Under the pieces are notes generated by a model, which was not told the origin of the DNA, made no database searches, and saw only the letters and a list, made by a program, of their open reading frames with translations. This document shows positions 9,196 to 18,013 of a stretch of DNA of 64,000 nucleotides, piece after piece. The stretch comes from Lysobacter sp. CFH 32150 (GTDB lineage Bacteria > Pseudomonadota > Gammaproteobacteria > Xanthomonadales > Xanthomonadaceae). The stretch covers positions 1 to 64,000 of the forward strand of contig NZ_JALDWJ010000007.1 in assembly GCF_022758295.1 (NCBI RefSeq), in the 5' to 3' direction. The translations under genes and the position numbers were made by a program. Each line of letters opens with the position of its first letter. Position 1 is the first letter of the stretch.

Positions 9196-11193
9196 ATGCC
9201 TACCGCCTGGTTCGACAGCACCATCGCCTGGATCAGTGCGCACCCTTACGGCGCCGGCGCGCTGATTTTCCTGGTCGCGTTCTGCGACGCGCTGGCGGTG
9301 GTCGGTATCGTCGTACCCGCCTTGCCGCTGTTGTTCGCGGTCGGTGCGCTGGTCGGGCTGGGCCATGTCGATGGTCCGTATGCGGTTGGCTGCGCCGCGA
9401 TGGGCGCCTTCGCCGGCGATGCCCTGAGCTTCTGGATCGGCCATCGCTGGGGCCCGACGATGCGCGGGCATTGGCCGTTCCGTCGCTATCCGCAATTGCT
9501 GGACCGCGGCGAAACCCTGTTCCGCCGTCACGGCAGCAAGAGCATCCTGATCGCGCGCTTCGTCGGCGCAGTGCGGCCTTTCGTACCGGCGATCGCCGGC
9601 ATGCTGCACCTGCCATTGAAGCGTTACATCCCCGCCAGCGCGTTCGCGGCGGTGTTGTGGGCCGCGGCCTTCCTAGCGCCAGGATGGATTTTCGGTGCGT
9701 CCTACGACGCAGTGGCGGCGGTCGCCGATCGGCTGGCCCTAGTGCTCGGCGCGCTGCTGGCGGTGGTGGCGTTGATGTGGGCCACCGTGCTGTACACGTG
9801 GCGCTGGTTCGCCGGACATGCCAACAACCTGCTCGCACGGGCATTGCGCTGGACGCACGCGCATCCGCACCTGGGGCGTTATGCGGCGGCGTTGATCGTT
9901 CCGAAGCGGCCGGAATCGGCGGCACTGGCGATCCTCGCCGCTTCCCTGCTCGCTATCAGCTGGGCGTGGTTCGGCTTGCTGGCTACGGTGTGGGCACGCG
10001 GTGGTCCACTGCTGCTCGATCACAGCGTGCAGGCGACGATGTCGGCGCTGCGCAACCCACTCGCCGATCGGATGATGGCGGCACTGGCGGCGCTCGGTGA
10101 CGCCGCAGTGCTTGGCCCGGCGGCGGCGGTCGCGCTGGCCTGGCTGTTGTGGCGGCGGCGCTGGATCGCTGCCGCGCATTGGCTGGCGGCATTGGCATTC
10201 GGCCTGGCGTTGACCGCGGGGCTGGATGCCGTAGTCGACATGCCGCGGCCCTCGACCGCGGCGGAAGGTTTTGGCTTCCCGTCGATCGCAGTGACGATGG
10301 CGACGATCACGTTCGGCTTCTTCGCTGTACTGATCGCGCGCGAATTGCCGGGACGACAACGCGTGTGGCCCTATCTTGTCGCCGGCGTCGCCGTGACCCT
10401 GCTCGGTTTTGCGCGACTGTACCTGGGCGCGCACTGGCTCAGCGACGTGGTGGGCGGCGTGTTGTTCGGCACGGTATGGCTGCTGGTGCTCGGCATCGCC
10501 TATCGCCGCCACGTGGCGCGCTCGTTCTCGATGCGGCCTCTGGCCCTTGCGTTCTACGGGGTGTTCGTGGTCGCCACGCTGTGGCACGCACCGCGTTCGG
10601 TGGATACGACCCTTGCGCGTTTCGCGCCGCCACCGCCGACACAGATGTTGGCGCAGGAGGATTGGTGGCGCGGTGCATGGGCGAGTCTGCCAGCGCAGCG
10701 CAACGAAGCCGATCCGGACCGGCGTTGGCATCTGGACCTGCAGGTCGCCGGACCGCTGGCACCGTTGCAGCGACGGCTGCAGGCGCAAGGCTGGCGCGTG
10801 CAGCCGCAGGCCGACTGGATCGGCGTGCTCGGCTTGCTCGACGACGACAAATCGGCCGCGCTGCAACCGGTCCTGCCGGCCACCCTCGACGGCCATCCAG
10901 AAGCGCTGCTGTTGTTGCACGTGGGTGAGAGTCGCGATGAAGTGCATGCGCTACGGCTGTGGCCCGCGTCGGCGCGCCTCGCCGATGGCACGCCGTTATG
11001 GCTGGGCAGCAGCCAGAGCTTGCGTTACGGGCGACCGCTGAAGGTACTTGGCATCTGGCGTCCGCTGCCCAATGACGGGCATGCGCACGCGCAGCTGCGC
11101 ACCGACCTTCGCGGTTTCACCTCGATGGAAGCGCCGCATCCGCAATCGGGACAGCTGGTGTTGCGGTTGCGAACCGGAACCACGGCGCACTGA
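9196..11193 (+). CDS. DedA-PAP2-LssY three-domain membrane protein
   Basis: 665 residues. The N-terminal DedA/VTT domain (about 1-200) contains GDALSFWIGHRWG, ARFVGAVRPFVPAIAG and many membrane helices. A PAP2-like domain follows (about 300-440), ending in ARLYLGAHWLSDVVGG, and a C-terminal LssY-type soluble domain occupies about 490-665 (EDWWRGAWASLP). DedA proteins move lipids across the membrane; PAP2 proteins remove lipid phosphates. The usual PAP2 residues are incomplete here: FPSIAV replaces FPSGHA and the lysine before RP is absent, so phosphatase activity is doubtful. The start at 9196 is supported by TATAAT 6 nt upstream. Confidence 0.85.
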   Translation: MPTAWFDSTIAWISAHPYGAGALIFLVAFCDALAVVGIVVPALPLLFAVGALVGLGHVDGPYAVGCAAMGAFAGDALSFWIGHRWGPTMRGHWPFRRYPQLLDRGETLFRRHGSKSILIARFVGAVRPFVPAIAGMLHLPLKRYIPASAFAAVLWAAAFLAPGWIFGASYDAVAAVADRLALVLGALLAVVALMWATVLYTWRWFAGHANNLLARALRWTHAHPHLGRYAAALIVPKRPESAALAILAASLLAISWAWFGLLATVWARGGPLLLDHSVQATMSALRNPLADRMMAALAALGDAAVLGPAAAVALAWLLWRRRWIAAAHWLAALAFGLALTAGLDAVVDMPRPSTAAEGFGFPSIAVTMATITFGFFAVLIARELPGRQRVWPYLVAGVAVTLLGFARLYLGAHWLSDVVGGVLFGTVWLLVLGIAYRRHVARSFSMRPLALAFYGVFVVATLWHAPRSVDTTLARFAPPPPTQMLAQEDWWRGAWASLPAQRNEADPDRRWHLDLQVAGPLAPLQRRLQAQGWRVQPQADWIGVLGLLDDDKSAALQPVLPATLDGHPEALLLLHVGESRDEVHALRLWPASARLADGTPLWLGSSQSLRYGRPLKVLGIWRPLPNDGHAHAQLRTDLRGFTSMEAPHPQSGQLVLRLRTGTTAH

Positions 11194-11194
11194 T

Positions 11195-11785
11195 TCAAGC
11201 GATCAGCTCCAACAGCCGATCCAGCCGCTGATGCGGATCGTCTTCCTGCAACAACGCCTGCCGTTGCGAGGCATGCAACGGCAGCAGTTCCGCAAGGCGC
11301 CAGCCGATCCAGGCCGCGTCATCGAAACGTGCCGGTGGCGCCTTGGCATGTTCGCCACCGACCTGTTCGAGGATGCGCTGCAGCAGCACGCCGAGCAGGG
11401 CGTGCTCGGGGCGCAGCTCGTCGTCCGGATCGGGTGCGCACCAGTCGATCTCCGCCACGACCAGGCCACTGTCGCGCACGCGCGTGCGGCGTACGTGGAA
11501 GCGACGCGTGCCGCGCACTCGCAACGTGAGCAAGCCATCATCGTCGGCGCCGAAATCCTCGATCCGCGCCTCGGTACCGTACGCCGCTGACGTGGCGGGC
11601 GGCCCAGCCTCGCTGCCTTCAAGAATCAGGCAGACGCCAAAACCGCTGCCATCGCGGCTGCAATCGCGGACCAGGTCGAGGTAGCGCCGCTCGAACACGC
11701 GCAAGCCCAGTGCCGCACCGGGCAGCAGCACCGTCTGCAAGGGAAACAGGCTGATGGACGCTGGCGGCTGCGATTCGACTGGCAT
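11195..11785 (-). CDS. LON substrate-binding domain protein
   Basis: 196 residues. The N-terminal half matches the LON N-terminal (substrate-binding) domain: ISLFPLQTVLLPGAALGLRVFERRYLDLVRDC from about residue 10. There is no AAA+ ATPase or protease domain, so this is the stand-alone form known in many proteobacteria, with no defined activity. It begins 19 nt after the mpl stop on the same strand. The ATG at 11785 lacks a ribosome-binding site but has TACACT 7 nt upstream. Its stop abuts the convergent DedA gene. Confidence 0.85.
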   Translation of the reverse strand: MPVESQPPASISLFPLQTVLLPGAALGLRVFERRYLDLVRDCSRDGSGFGVCLILEGSEAGPPATSAAYGTEARIEDFGADDDGLLTLRVRGTRRFHVRRTRVRDSGLVVAEIDWCAPDPDDELRPEHALLGVLLQRILEQVGGEHAKAPPARFDDAAWIGWRLAELLPLHASQRQALLQEDDPHQRLDRLLELIA

Positions 11786-11792
11786 CGGCGCC

Positions 11793-11798
11793 AGTGTA
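11793..11798 (-). promoter_or_regulatory. TACACT -10 box before the LON-domain gene
   Basis: On the minus strand TACACT (reverse of 11793-11798) is separated from the ATG at 11785 by 7 nt. This would give a leaderless or nearly leaderless mRNA independent of mpl. The -35 match is poor. Confidence 0.4.
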
Positions 11799-11804
11799 AG
11801 CGCG

Positions 11805-13238
11805 TCAGCCTTGCTGCAGAACGGCGTGGAAACGCCGCGGTGCACCGTCGAAACCGCCGTTGGACATGAACACGACGTGGTCGCCCTTGCGCACCAGTGT
11901 GCGCAGTGTCGCGATCAGCGCATCGACGTCCGGCACCGCGTGGCCTTCGCCGCGCAAGGCGGATACGACCTTGCCGGCATCCCACGCCAGTTCCGGCCGA
12001 TGCAGGAACATCACCACGTCGGCGCCATCCAGCGACGGTGCCAACGCCTCGGCATGCGCACCCAGCCGCATCGAATTGCTGCGCGGCTCCATCGCCACCA
12101 CGATGCGGGCATCGCCGATCCTGGCGCGCAGGCCGGCAAGCGTGGTCGCGATCGCGGTCGGGTGGTGGGCGAAGTCGTCGTAGACAGTGATGCCATCGGA
12201 TTGACCGACCACTTCCAACCGGCGCTTGACGCTGCGGAAATTCGCCAGCGCCGGCAGCACCGCCTTGGTGTCGACGCCGACGGCATGCGCGGCAGCCAGC
12301 GCGGCCAGCGCGTTCATGACGTTGTGACGGCCGAGCAGCGGCCAGCGCACTTCGCCGACGTCGACGCCGTTGTGCACCAGCACGAAGGCGCTGCCGTCTT
12401 CGGCGAGCATGCGCGCGGTCCAGTCGAAGGTGTTGCGTGCGGCTGCACGTTCGTCGGCCCGATCACCATGCAATTCATGTTGTGCGGACTGCGACACCAG
12501 GCTGGCATCGAGGCCGAAGGTCTCGACCGGCGTCCAACAACCCATCGCCAGCACCTCGGCCAGGTATTTGTCTTCGCCGTTGACGATCAGCCGTCCGCGC
12601 CCGGGTACCGTGCGCACCAGGTGGTGGAACTGGCGCTGGATCGCCGCCACGTCCGGAAAAATGTCGGCATGGTCGTATTCGAGGTTGTTGAGGATCGCGA
12701 CCGTCGGCCGGTAGTGCACGAACTTCGAACGCTTGTCGAAGAACGCGGTGTCGTATTCGTCGGCCTCGACCACGAATTCGCGGCCACCCCCGATGCGCGC
12801 CGACACGCCGAAATCCTCGGCCACGCCGCCGATCAGGAATCCCGGCGTACGGCCGGCGGCTTCGAGCAGGTAAGCGAGGATCGTCGTCGTCGTGGTCTTG
12901 CCGTGAGTGCCAGCGACCGCCAGCGTCTCGCGTCCAGGCAGCACTTGCTCGCACAGCCACTGCGCACCGGAGGTGTACTTCAGCCCGGCATCGAGCACGT
13001 GTTCGACCGCCGCATTGCCGCGCGACAGCGCGTTGCCGATCACGATCTCGTCGCAATCGGCGGACAGGTTGTCCGGCGTATAGCCCTGTTTCAACTCGAT
13101 CCCGAGTTGCTCGAGCTGGGTCGACATCGGCGGATAGATCGCCTGGTCGCTGCCTTCGACGTCGTGGCCGAGTTCGCGGGCCAGCGCGGCAACGCCGCCC
13201 ATGAAGGTACCGGCGATGCCGAGGATATGCAGTTTCAT
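11805..13238 (-). CDS. mpl: UDP-MurNAc:L-Ala-gamma-D-Glu-mDAP ligase
   Basis: 477-residue Mur ligase that reattaches the murein tripeptide to UDP-N-acetylmuramate during peptidoglycan recycling. It starts with MKLHILGIAGTFMGG, typical of Mpl rather than MurC, and carries the ATP-binding motif GTHGKTTTT (110-118), then EADEYDTAFFDKRSKF and NLEYDHADIF in the central domain. The C-terminal ligase domain has DDFAHHPTA and AMEPRSNSMRLG. It is 10 nt downstream of adk on the same strand. Confidence 0.95.
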   Translation of the reverse strand: MKLHILGIAGTFMGGVAALARELGHDVEGSDQAIYPPMSTQLEQLGIELKQGYTPDNLSADCDEIVIGNALSRGNAAVEHVLDAGLKYTSGAQWLCEQVLPGRETLAVAGTHGKTTTTTILAYLLEAAGRTPGFLIGGVAEDFGVSARIGGGREFVVEADEYDTAFFDKRSKFVHYRPTVAILNNLEYDHADIFPDVAAIQRQFHHLVRTVPGRGRLIVNGEDKYLAEVLAMGCWTPVETFGLDASLVSQSAQHELHGDRADERAAARNTFDWTARMLAEDGSAFVLVHNGVDVGEVRWPLLGRHNVMNALAALAAAHAVGVDTKAVLPALANFRSVKRRLEVVGQSDGITVYDDFAHHPTAIATTLAGLRARIGDARIVVAMEPRSNSMRLGAHAEALAPSLDGADVVMFLHRPELAWDAGKVVSALRGEGHAVPDVDALIATLRTLVRKGDHVVFMSNGGFDGAPRRFHAVLQQG

Positions 13239-13248
13239 AAGTAACGGA

Positions 13249-13830
13249 TCAGCCGATTTCCTTGACCGGCGAAATCGCCTCGATGATCCGCGTGAATACC
13301 TCGTCCAGCGAACCGACGCCGTCGACCACGGTGAGATGGCCGTGTTGGCGGTAATAGTCGATCACCGGCGCGGTGTGGCCGTCATAGACCTTGAGCCGGG
13401 TACGCACGGATTCCGGGGTGTCGTCGGCGCGGCCCTCGGCGGCAGCGCGGCCCGCGATGCGCTCGACCAGCAATTCGGTCGGCACGTCGAGCTGCACGGC
13501 GAAATCGAACGGTTGGCCGATGCGCGTCAGCAGCTTGTCCAGTGCATCGGCCTGGGCCAGGTTGCGCGGGTAACCATCGAGGATGAAGCCGCCGCGGGTA
13601 TCGGGACGCGAGAAGCGGTCCTCGAGCATGCCGAGCAGGATCTCGTCCGACACCAGTTCGCCGCGCGCCATCACCTCTTTCGCCGCCAGGCCGAGCTTGC
13701 TGCCGGCCGCGACTTCGGCGCGAAGCAGATCGCCGGTCGAAATGTGCGGCACCTGCAGGTGCTCCTTCAACCGCGCCGCCTGCGTCCCCTTGCCGGAACC
13801 CGGCGCACCGAGAAGAACCAATCGCATCAC
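13249..13830 (-). CDS. adk: Adenylate kinase
   Basis: 193-residue nucleotide monophosphate kinase (ATP + AMP to 2 ADP). The P-loop GAPGSGKGT is at about residues 8-16, followed by STGDLLR for AMP binding and GGFILDGYPRN. The length and the ERIAGRAAAEGRADDTPESVRTR segment show the short-lid form without a zinc site. Two consecutive ATG codons are possible starts, 13830 or 13827. AGGAG lies about 10 nt upstream. It is divergent from pfp and shares a 118-nt intergenic region with it. Confidence 0.95.
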   Translation of the reverse strand: MMRLVLLGAPGSGKGTQAARLKEHLQVPHISTGDLLRAEVAAGSKLGLAAKEVMARGELVSDEILLGMLEDRFSRPDTRGGFILDGYPRNLAQADALDKLLTRIGQPFDFAVQLDVPTELLVERIAGRAAAEGRADDTPESVRTRLKVYDGHTAPVIDYYRQHGHLTVVDGVGSLDEVFTRIIEAISPVKEIG

Positions 13831-13948
13831 ATCACTCCTAAGACAGAATCCTGGCGCCTCGGCGCGGCGCTACACTCGGGGCAGCCGCGGCCCGTCCGGG
13901 CGCAATAAGGCGGCCAGCTTACCGCATCCCAGTTGGAGCTCCGACTCA

Positions 13949-15205
13949 ATGACCACAGGTACCCTGCTCTACGCGCAATCAGGCGGCGTCACCGCCGTCA
14001 TCAACGCCACCGCTGCATCAGTAATCGCAACCGCACGAGCACACAAGATCAAGGTGCTGGCGGCCCGCAACGGCATCCTCGGTGCGCTCCGCGAGGAGCT
14101 GATCGACACCAGCAAGGAGTCCGCAGCCGCGATCCGTGCGCTGGCGCACACCCCGGGCGGGGCGTTCGGCTCGTGCCGGGTCAAGCTGAAGTCGCTGGAA
14201 CAGGACCGGGCGCGCTACGAACGCCTGATCGACGTGTTTCGCGCCCACGACGTCCGCTACTTCCTCTACAACGGCGGCAACGATTCGGCCGACACCGCAC
14301 TCAAGGTCTCGCAGCTGGCGGCGCAGTTCGACTACCCGATGACCTGCATCGGCGTGCCGAAGACGGTCGACAACGACCTCGCCGTCACCGATTGCTGCCC
14401 GGGGTTCGGCTCGGCGGCGAAATACACAGCGGTGTCGGTGCGCGAGGCCGCGCTCGACGTCGCGGCGATGGCGGAAACCTCGACCAAGGTCTTCGTGTAC
14501 GAAGCGATGGGGCGCCACGCCGGCTGGCTAGCCGCGGCAGCCGGATTGGCGGGACAGGGTGTGGACGAAGCACCCCACCTCATCCTGTTCCCAGAACTCG
14601 TCTTCGACGAAGCGAAATTCTTCGCCCAGGTGAAAGCAATCGTCGAACGCGTCGGCTATTGCGTCGTCGTGGCGAGCGAAGGGATCCAGACTGCGGACGG
14701 GAAATTCGTTGCCGATGCTGGCGGCGGCAAGGACTCGTTCGGGCACACGCAACTGGGCGGCGTCGCTTCGCACCTCGCCGCGCGCGTGAAGGACACACTC
14801 GGCTACAAGGTGCACTGGACCCTGCCCGACTACCTGCAGCGTTCCGCGCGGCACCTGGCCTCGAAAGCCGACGTCGCCCAGGCGCAGGCCGTCGGCAAGG
14901 CGGCGGTTGAATTCGCATTGAAGGGCATGAACGCGGTAATGCCGGTCATCGTCCGCACGTCCGACCAACCGTATCGCTGGAAGATCGAAGCCGCGCCGCT
15001 GACGAAAGTCGCCAACCACGAAAAGAAGATGCCGGCGAACTTCATCCGCAAGGACGGCTACGGGATCACGCCTGCAGCGCGCCGCTACCTCGAGCCGCTG
15101 ATCCGCGGCGAGGCACCACCGCCGTACGGCAGCGATGGCCTGCCGAAATATGTGGCGCTGAAGAATGTCGCCGTGCGCCGCAAGCTGCCCGATTTCGCAG
15201 CCTGA
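13949..15205 (+). CDS. pfp: Pyrophosphate-dependent 6-phosphofructokinase
   Basis: 418 residues. It catalyses reversible phosphorylation of fructose 6-phosphate, with PPi as predicted donor. The PPi-type signature is seen directly: GGND with D112 (109-112), where ATP enzymes have a glycine in place of the Asp, and K138 in GVPKTVDND (135-143), which is Gly in E. coli PfkA. YEAMGRHAGWLA follows. The start at 13949 is given by GGAG about 10 nt upstream; the in-frame extension back to 13583 is a shadow of adk. The nearby hppA and ppa also handle PPi. Confidence 0.93.
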   Translation: MTTGTLLYAQSGGVTAVINATAASVIATARAHKIKVLAARNGILGALREELIDTSKESAAAIRALAHTPGGAFGSCRVKLKSLEQDRARYERLIDVFRAHDVRYFLYNGGNDSADTALKVSQLAAQFDYPMTCIGVPKTVDNDLAVTDCCPGFGSAAKYTAVSVREAALDVAAMAETSTKVFVYEAMGRHAGWLAAAAGLAGQGVDEAPHLILFPELVFDEAKFFAQVKAIVERVGYCVVVASEGIQTADGKFVADAGGGKDSFGHTQLGGVASHLAARVKDTLGYKVHWTLPDYLQRSARHLASKADVAQAQAVGKAAVEFALKGMNAVMPVIVRTSDQPYRWKIEAAPLTKVANHEKKMPANFIRKDGYGITPAARRYLEPLIRGEAPPPYGSDGLPKYVALKNVAVRRKLPDFAA

Positions 15206-15230
15206 TTCGCTGTGTGAACGCGCTCCGCGC

Positions 15231-15236
15231 TATGGT
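15231..15236 (+). promoter_or_regulatory. TATGGT -10 box, leaderless start
   Basis: TATGGT is 6 nt upstream of the ATG at 15243, the same spacing as for the 9196 and 59013 genes. No ribosome-binding site is visible before the ATG. The -35 match is weak. Confidence 0.4.
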
Positions 15237-15242
15237 GCCGCC

Positions 15243-16076
15243 ATGACCCTGGTCCGGCCGCCGCTGCCTGCGCTGCGCCCCTATGTGGAGAGCGTATGGG
15301 TGAGCGATCGTGCCGGGGCCGCGCCCGATGGTCGCGAGCACGCGCTGCCAACGGGTCAGATGCACCTGGCGCTGCGGCTCGACGGTTCTACCGTGCGGTT
15401 GTATGCCGATGAAGATGACACCGTGGGCGAAACCGTTGGAGACGCCGTGGTCGCCGGAGCGCGCGCGAGTTACTACATCAAGGACATGTCGATGCCGACG
15501 CGATCGGTCGGCGTGCAGCTGCGTCCGGGCGCGGCCACGGCGCTGTTCGGCGTATCGGCAGCGGCGTTGCAGGGCCGGCATGTGCCGCTGGACTTGCTCT
15601 GGGGCACCGATGCCGATCGACTGCGCGAGCGCCTGCACGAAGCATGCGACGCGCACGCGCAACTCGATGTACTACAAGCGATGCTGCTGGCGCGGCTGCG
15701 CGTGATCCGCGCCCTGCATCCGGCGGTGGCGCAGGCGCTGGCGCATATGGAGGCGGGCACCGTCATCGACAGCATCGACATCGGCAGCCTGGTCAAGGCC
15801 GCCGACACCAGCCATCGTCACTTCATCGCCCGGTTTCGCGACGCCACCGGGCTGCCGCCGAAACGTTACGCGCGCGTGCTGCGCTTCCGCCGACTGCTCC
15901 GGTCATTCGCCGCCAACCCGTCGCTGCCGTGGATCGAGCTCGCCCTAGCGGCGGGCTATAGCGATCAGTCACATTGCATCCGCGAATTCCGCGAGTTCGC
16001 CGGCGTCACGCCGCAAGCCTACCGACGGACTGCGGGCGCAGCATCAATGCACCTACCTGTTGCTGGGCCGCGCTGA
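15243..16076 (+). CDS. AraC-family transcriptional regulator
   Basis: 277 residues. The N-terminal part (LRPYVESVWVSDR, LPTGQMHLALRLDG) is the small-ligand domain found in DUF6597-type AraC regulators. The C-terminal two helix-turn-helix units run from about residue 175 to 265, with DIGSLVKAADTSHRHFIARFRDATGLPPKRYARVLRF and the final SDQSHCIREFREFAGVTPQAYRR. The target is unknown; the VOC gene 77 nt downstream is a natural candidate. The short gap to pfp and the -10 box at 15231 indicate its own promoter. Confidence 0.88.
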   Translation: MTLVRPPLPALRPYVESVWVSDRAGAAPDGREHALPTGQMHLALRLDGSTVRLYADEDDTVGETVGDAVVAGARASYYIKDMSMPTRSVGVQLRPGAATALFGVSAAALQGRHVPLDLLWGTDADRLRERLHEACDAHAQLDVLQAMLLARLRVIRALHPAVAQALAHMEAGTVIDSIDIGSLVKAADTSHRHFIARFRDATGLPPKRYARVLRFRRLLRSFAANPSLPWIELALAAGYSDQSHCIREFREFAGVTPQAYRRTAGAASMHLPVAGPR

Positions 16077-16153
16077 GCGACCGGTCAATTTCGTGCAAGA
16101 CGGGCATGCCGTGCCCGGCTACGGTGGACTCACCATCCAACCAGGAGCTTGCC

Positions 16154-16597
16154 ATGACCGTGCATGAGCTATTCCCCTACCTGTGCGTGCGCGACACCGC
16201 GCAGGCGATCGCGTTCTATTGCGACGTGTTCGGCGCCACAGAGAAATTCCGCCTCAACGAACCTGGCGGCCGCATCGGCCATGCCGAACTCCAGTTCGGC
16301 CCGATGACGCTGATGCTATGCGACGAATACCCCGAGTACGACATCCGCCAGCCCGACCCTGCGGCAGGCACCAGCGTCACCCTGCACGTCCATGTCGACA
16401 ACGCCGACGCCATCATCGAACGCGCGCTCGCCGCCGGCGGCACCCTGCTGATGCCGGCCAAGGACCAGTTCTATGGCGAGCGTTCCGGGGTGTTCCGCGA
16501 TCCGTTCGGCCACCGCTGGAACGTCGGCCACAGCATCGAGGAAGTGACCACGGAGGAGATGCAGCGGCGCTACGACGGCATCGACGAGCCCTGCTGA
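16154..16597 (+). CDS. VOC-family (PhnB/glyoxalase-like) protein
   Basis: 147 residues with the vicinal oxygen chelate fold. LCVRDTAQAIAFYCDVFGATEKFRL forms the first motif, HAELQFGPMTLMLCDE the second, and VFRDPFGHRWNVGHSIEEVT is the C-terminal signature of the PhnB/bleomycin-resistance-like subgroup. The enzyme activity and substrate are not predictable. The ATG at 16154 has AGGAG 7 nt upstream. It is probably transcribed with the AraC regulator before it. Confidence 0.85.
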   Translation: MTVHELFPYLCVRDTAQAIAFYCDVFGATEKFRLNEPGGRIGHAELQFGPMTLMLCDEYPEYDIRQPDPAAGTSVTLHVHVDNADAIIERALAAGGTLLMPAKDQFYGERSGVFRDPFGHRWNVGHSIEEVTTEEMQRRYDGIDEPC

Positions 16598-16755
16598 TCG
16601 GCAGTTGCACCACCGCCGCGTAGCAGCGGCGGATTGCCGGAATATGTCGCGCTGCAGGCCGTCGCAGTGGACGAAGTTGCACGCTATCAAAGCCTCCCCC
16701 TTGGCAAACCGCCGCCGTATCCATTAGTTTTCCGACACGACGGCAGGGGGAGCCG

Positions 16756-17394
16756 ATGAAGTTTGCATGGATACTGGCCGCAGGTCTTGCGGCAACGGCT
16801 GCTGGCGCGCAAGCGCAAACCACCGACTCCACAACACCCGCTCCGGTAGCGCCGACTACGATGGGGCCCGCGGTCGCATCGTCATCCGCGGATGCTGCGG
16901 CCGCCATTCCCGGCACACTGCAGCTGCCGAACGGCACAGTGGTCGAAATCGAAATCGCCGAGCCGCTCAGTTCCAGATTGAACAAGCGCGGCGACAAGTT
17001 CCAGCTGAAATTGGCAGCACCGGTCGTCTTGAACGGCCAACTCGTGCTGCCTGCAGGCACGTCCGGAACCGGTGAGATCGTGCACGCCGAGCGTTCACGC
17101 GGTGGCGGCAAACCAGGCGAGCTGCTGCTGGCTGCACGTTACCTGGAGCTGCCTGGACAACGAATCCCGTTGCGCGGCTTCAAGCTCGGCGCCGCCGGCA
17201 AGGACAACACCGCACTCGCCTTGGGCACATCGTTCGCACTCGGGCCCTTCGCGCATTTCATTCACGGCCAGGAAATCGAAATCCCTGTCGGTACCAAGGC
17301 CAACGCCAAGCTGGCTGCAGATGTCGCCTTACCGACGGCGCCAAGTCCCGTTCCACCTACTGAACCGCTTTCCCCGTCACCCACCCAGGAGTAA
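16756..17394 (+). CDS. Exported protein of unknown function, Pro/Thr-rich ends
   Basis: 212 residues. A signal peptide (FAWILAAGLAATAAGAQAQ) is followed by a low-complexity Thr/Pro/Ala segment to about residue 52. A beta-rich domain starts at GTLQLPNGTVVEIEIAEPLSSRLNKRGDKFQLKL, and the tail is Pro-rich. The central part resembles envelope domains with a VLPAGTSGTGEIVHAERS-type loop, but I cannot name a family. AGGGGGAG is 3 nt upstream of the ATG. The next gene starts 3 nt after this stop, with its AGGAG inside the last codons, so the two are translationally coupled. Confidence 0.75.
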   Translation: MKFAWILAAGLAATAAGAQAQTTDSTTPAPVAPTTMGPAVASSSADAAAAIPGTLQLPNGTVVEIEIAEPLSSRLNKRGDKFQLKLAAPVVLNGQLVLPAGTSGTGEIVHAERSRGGGKPGELLLAARYLELPGQRIPLRGFKLGAAGKDNTALALGTSFALGPFAHFIHGQEIEIPVGTKANAKLAADVALPTAPSPVPPTEPLSPSPTQE

Positions 17395-17397
17395 TTC

Positions 17398-17958
17398 ATG
17401 CGTTCTGTTCTGTTCCGCAGTGCAATGTCGTGCGTGTTGTTGTGCCTGTGCCTGTCCGTATCCGCACAGGAAGTGAAAGTCGAGTCGCAAGGCGAAGCGA
17501 CCGTCGCCGCCGGGAAACAGGTCGAAGCAAAGGTTGAAGCTACGGCCGAAGCCAATGACGAGACGAAAGCAGAGGGGAATGCAGAAGCCGCCGCGACCAC
17601 CGAAGCCCCGAGCAACGGAGCAATCGGCGCGCCGCCGGCGGGCAAAGGGCAGGTCGTATTCTTCCGCCCGTCCAAATTCGCTGGCGCCGCGATTGGCTTC
17701 AAGGTGCGCGAAGGGACGACCGAACTCGGCAAGCTGCGCAGCGGCAACTATTTCGTCGCCGCTGTCGAGCCCGGCACGCACGAATACACCGTGCACTCCG
17801 AAGCCAAGGACATCTTGACGCTGGAAGTCGAAGCCGGCGAAACCTATTACGTGCAGGGCACGATCAGCATGGGCTTCATGGTCGGTCGACCGAACCTGTC
17901 GCCGTCCGACCAGGCGACGTTCGACGGTATGGCGAGCAAGCTGAAGCGCGTGCAGTAA
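17398..17958 (+). CDS. DUF2846 exported protein, paralogue 1
   Basis: 186 residues with a signal peptide ending at SVSAQ. After ESQGEA there is a 40-residue Glu/Ala/Lys-rich linker (about 37-78) that the two other paralogues lack, then the DUF2846 domain: PPAGKGQVVFFRPSKF, KLRSGNYFVAAVEPGTHEYTV and AGETYYVQGTI. The domain is predicted to be a periplasmic or outer-membrane-facing beta sandwich; the function is unknown. Homologues at 19093 and 19701 share the N-terminal VLFRS and ESQG motifs, so they arose by local duplication. Confidence 0.82.
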   Translation: MRSVLFRSAMSCVLLCLCLSVSAQEVKVESQGEATVAAGKQVEAKVEATAEANDETKAEGNAEAAATTEAPSNGAIGAPPAGKGQVVFFRPSKFAGAAIGFKVREGTTELGKLRSGNYFVAAVEPGTHEYTVHSEAKDILTLEVEAGETYYVQGTISMGFMVGRPNLSPSDQATFDGMASKLKRVQ

Positions 17959-18013
17959 ACGGTTCATGCGCCAGGAACATTGAACATTTCGTTCAACGAG
18001 AAGGAGTCTCGAC

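Noticed and set aside
13583-13948. N-terminal extension of pfp
   Set aside because: The added residues are antisense to adk; GGAG before 13949 and family length support the shorter protein.
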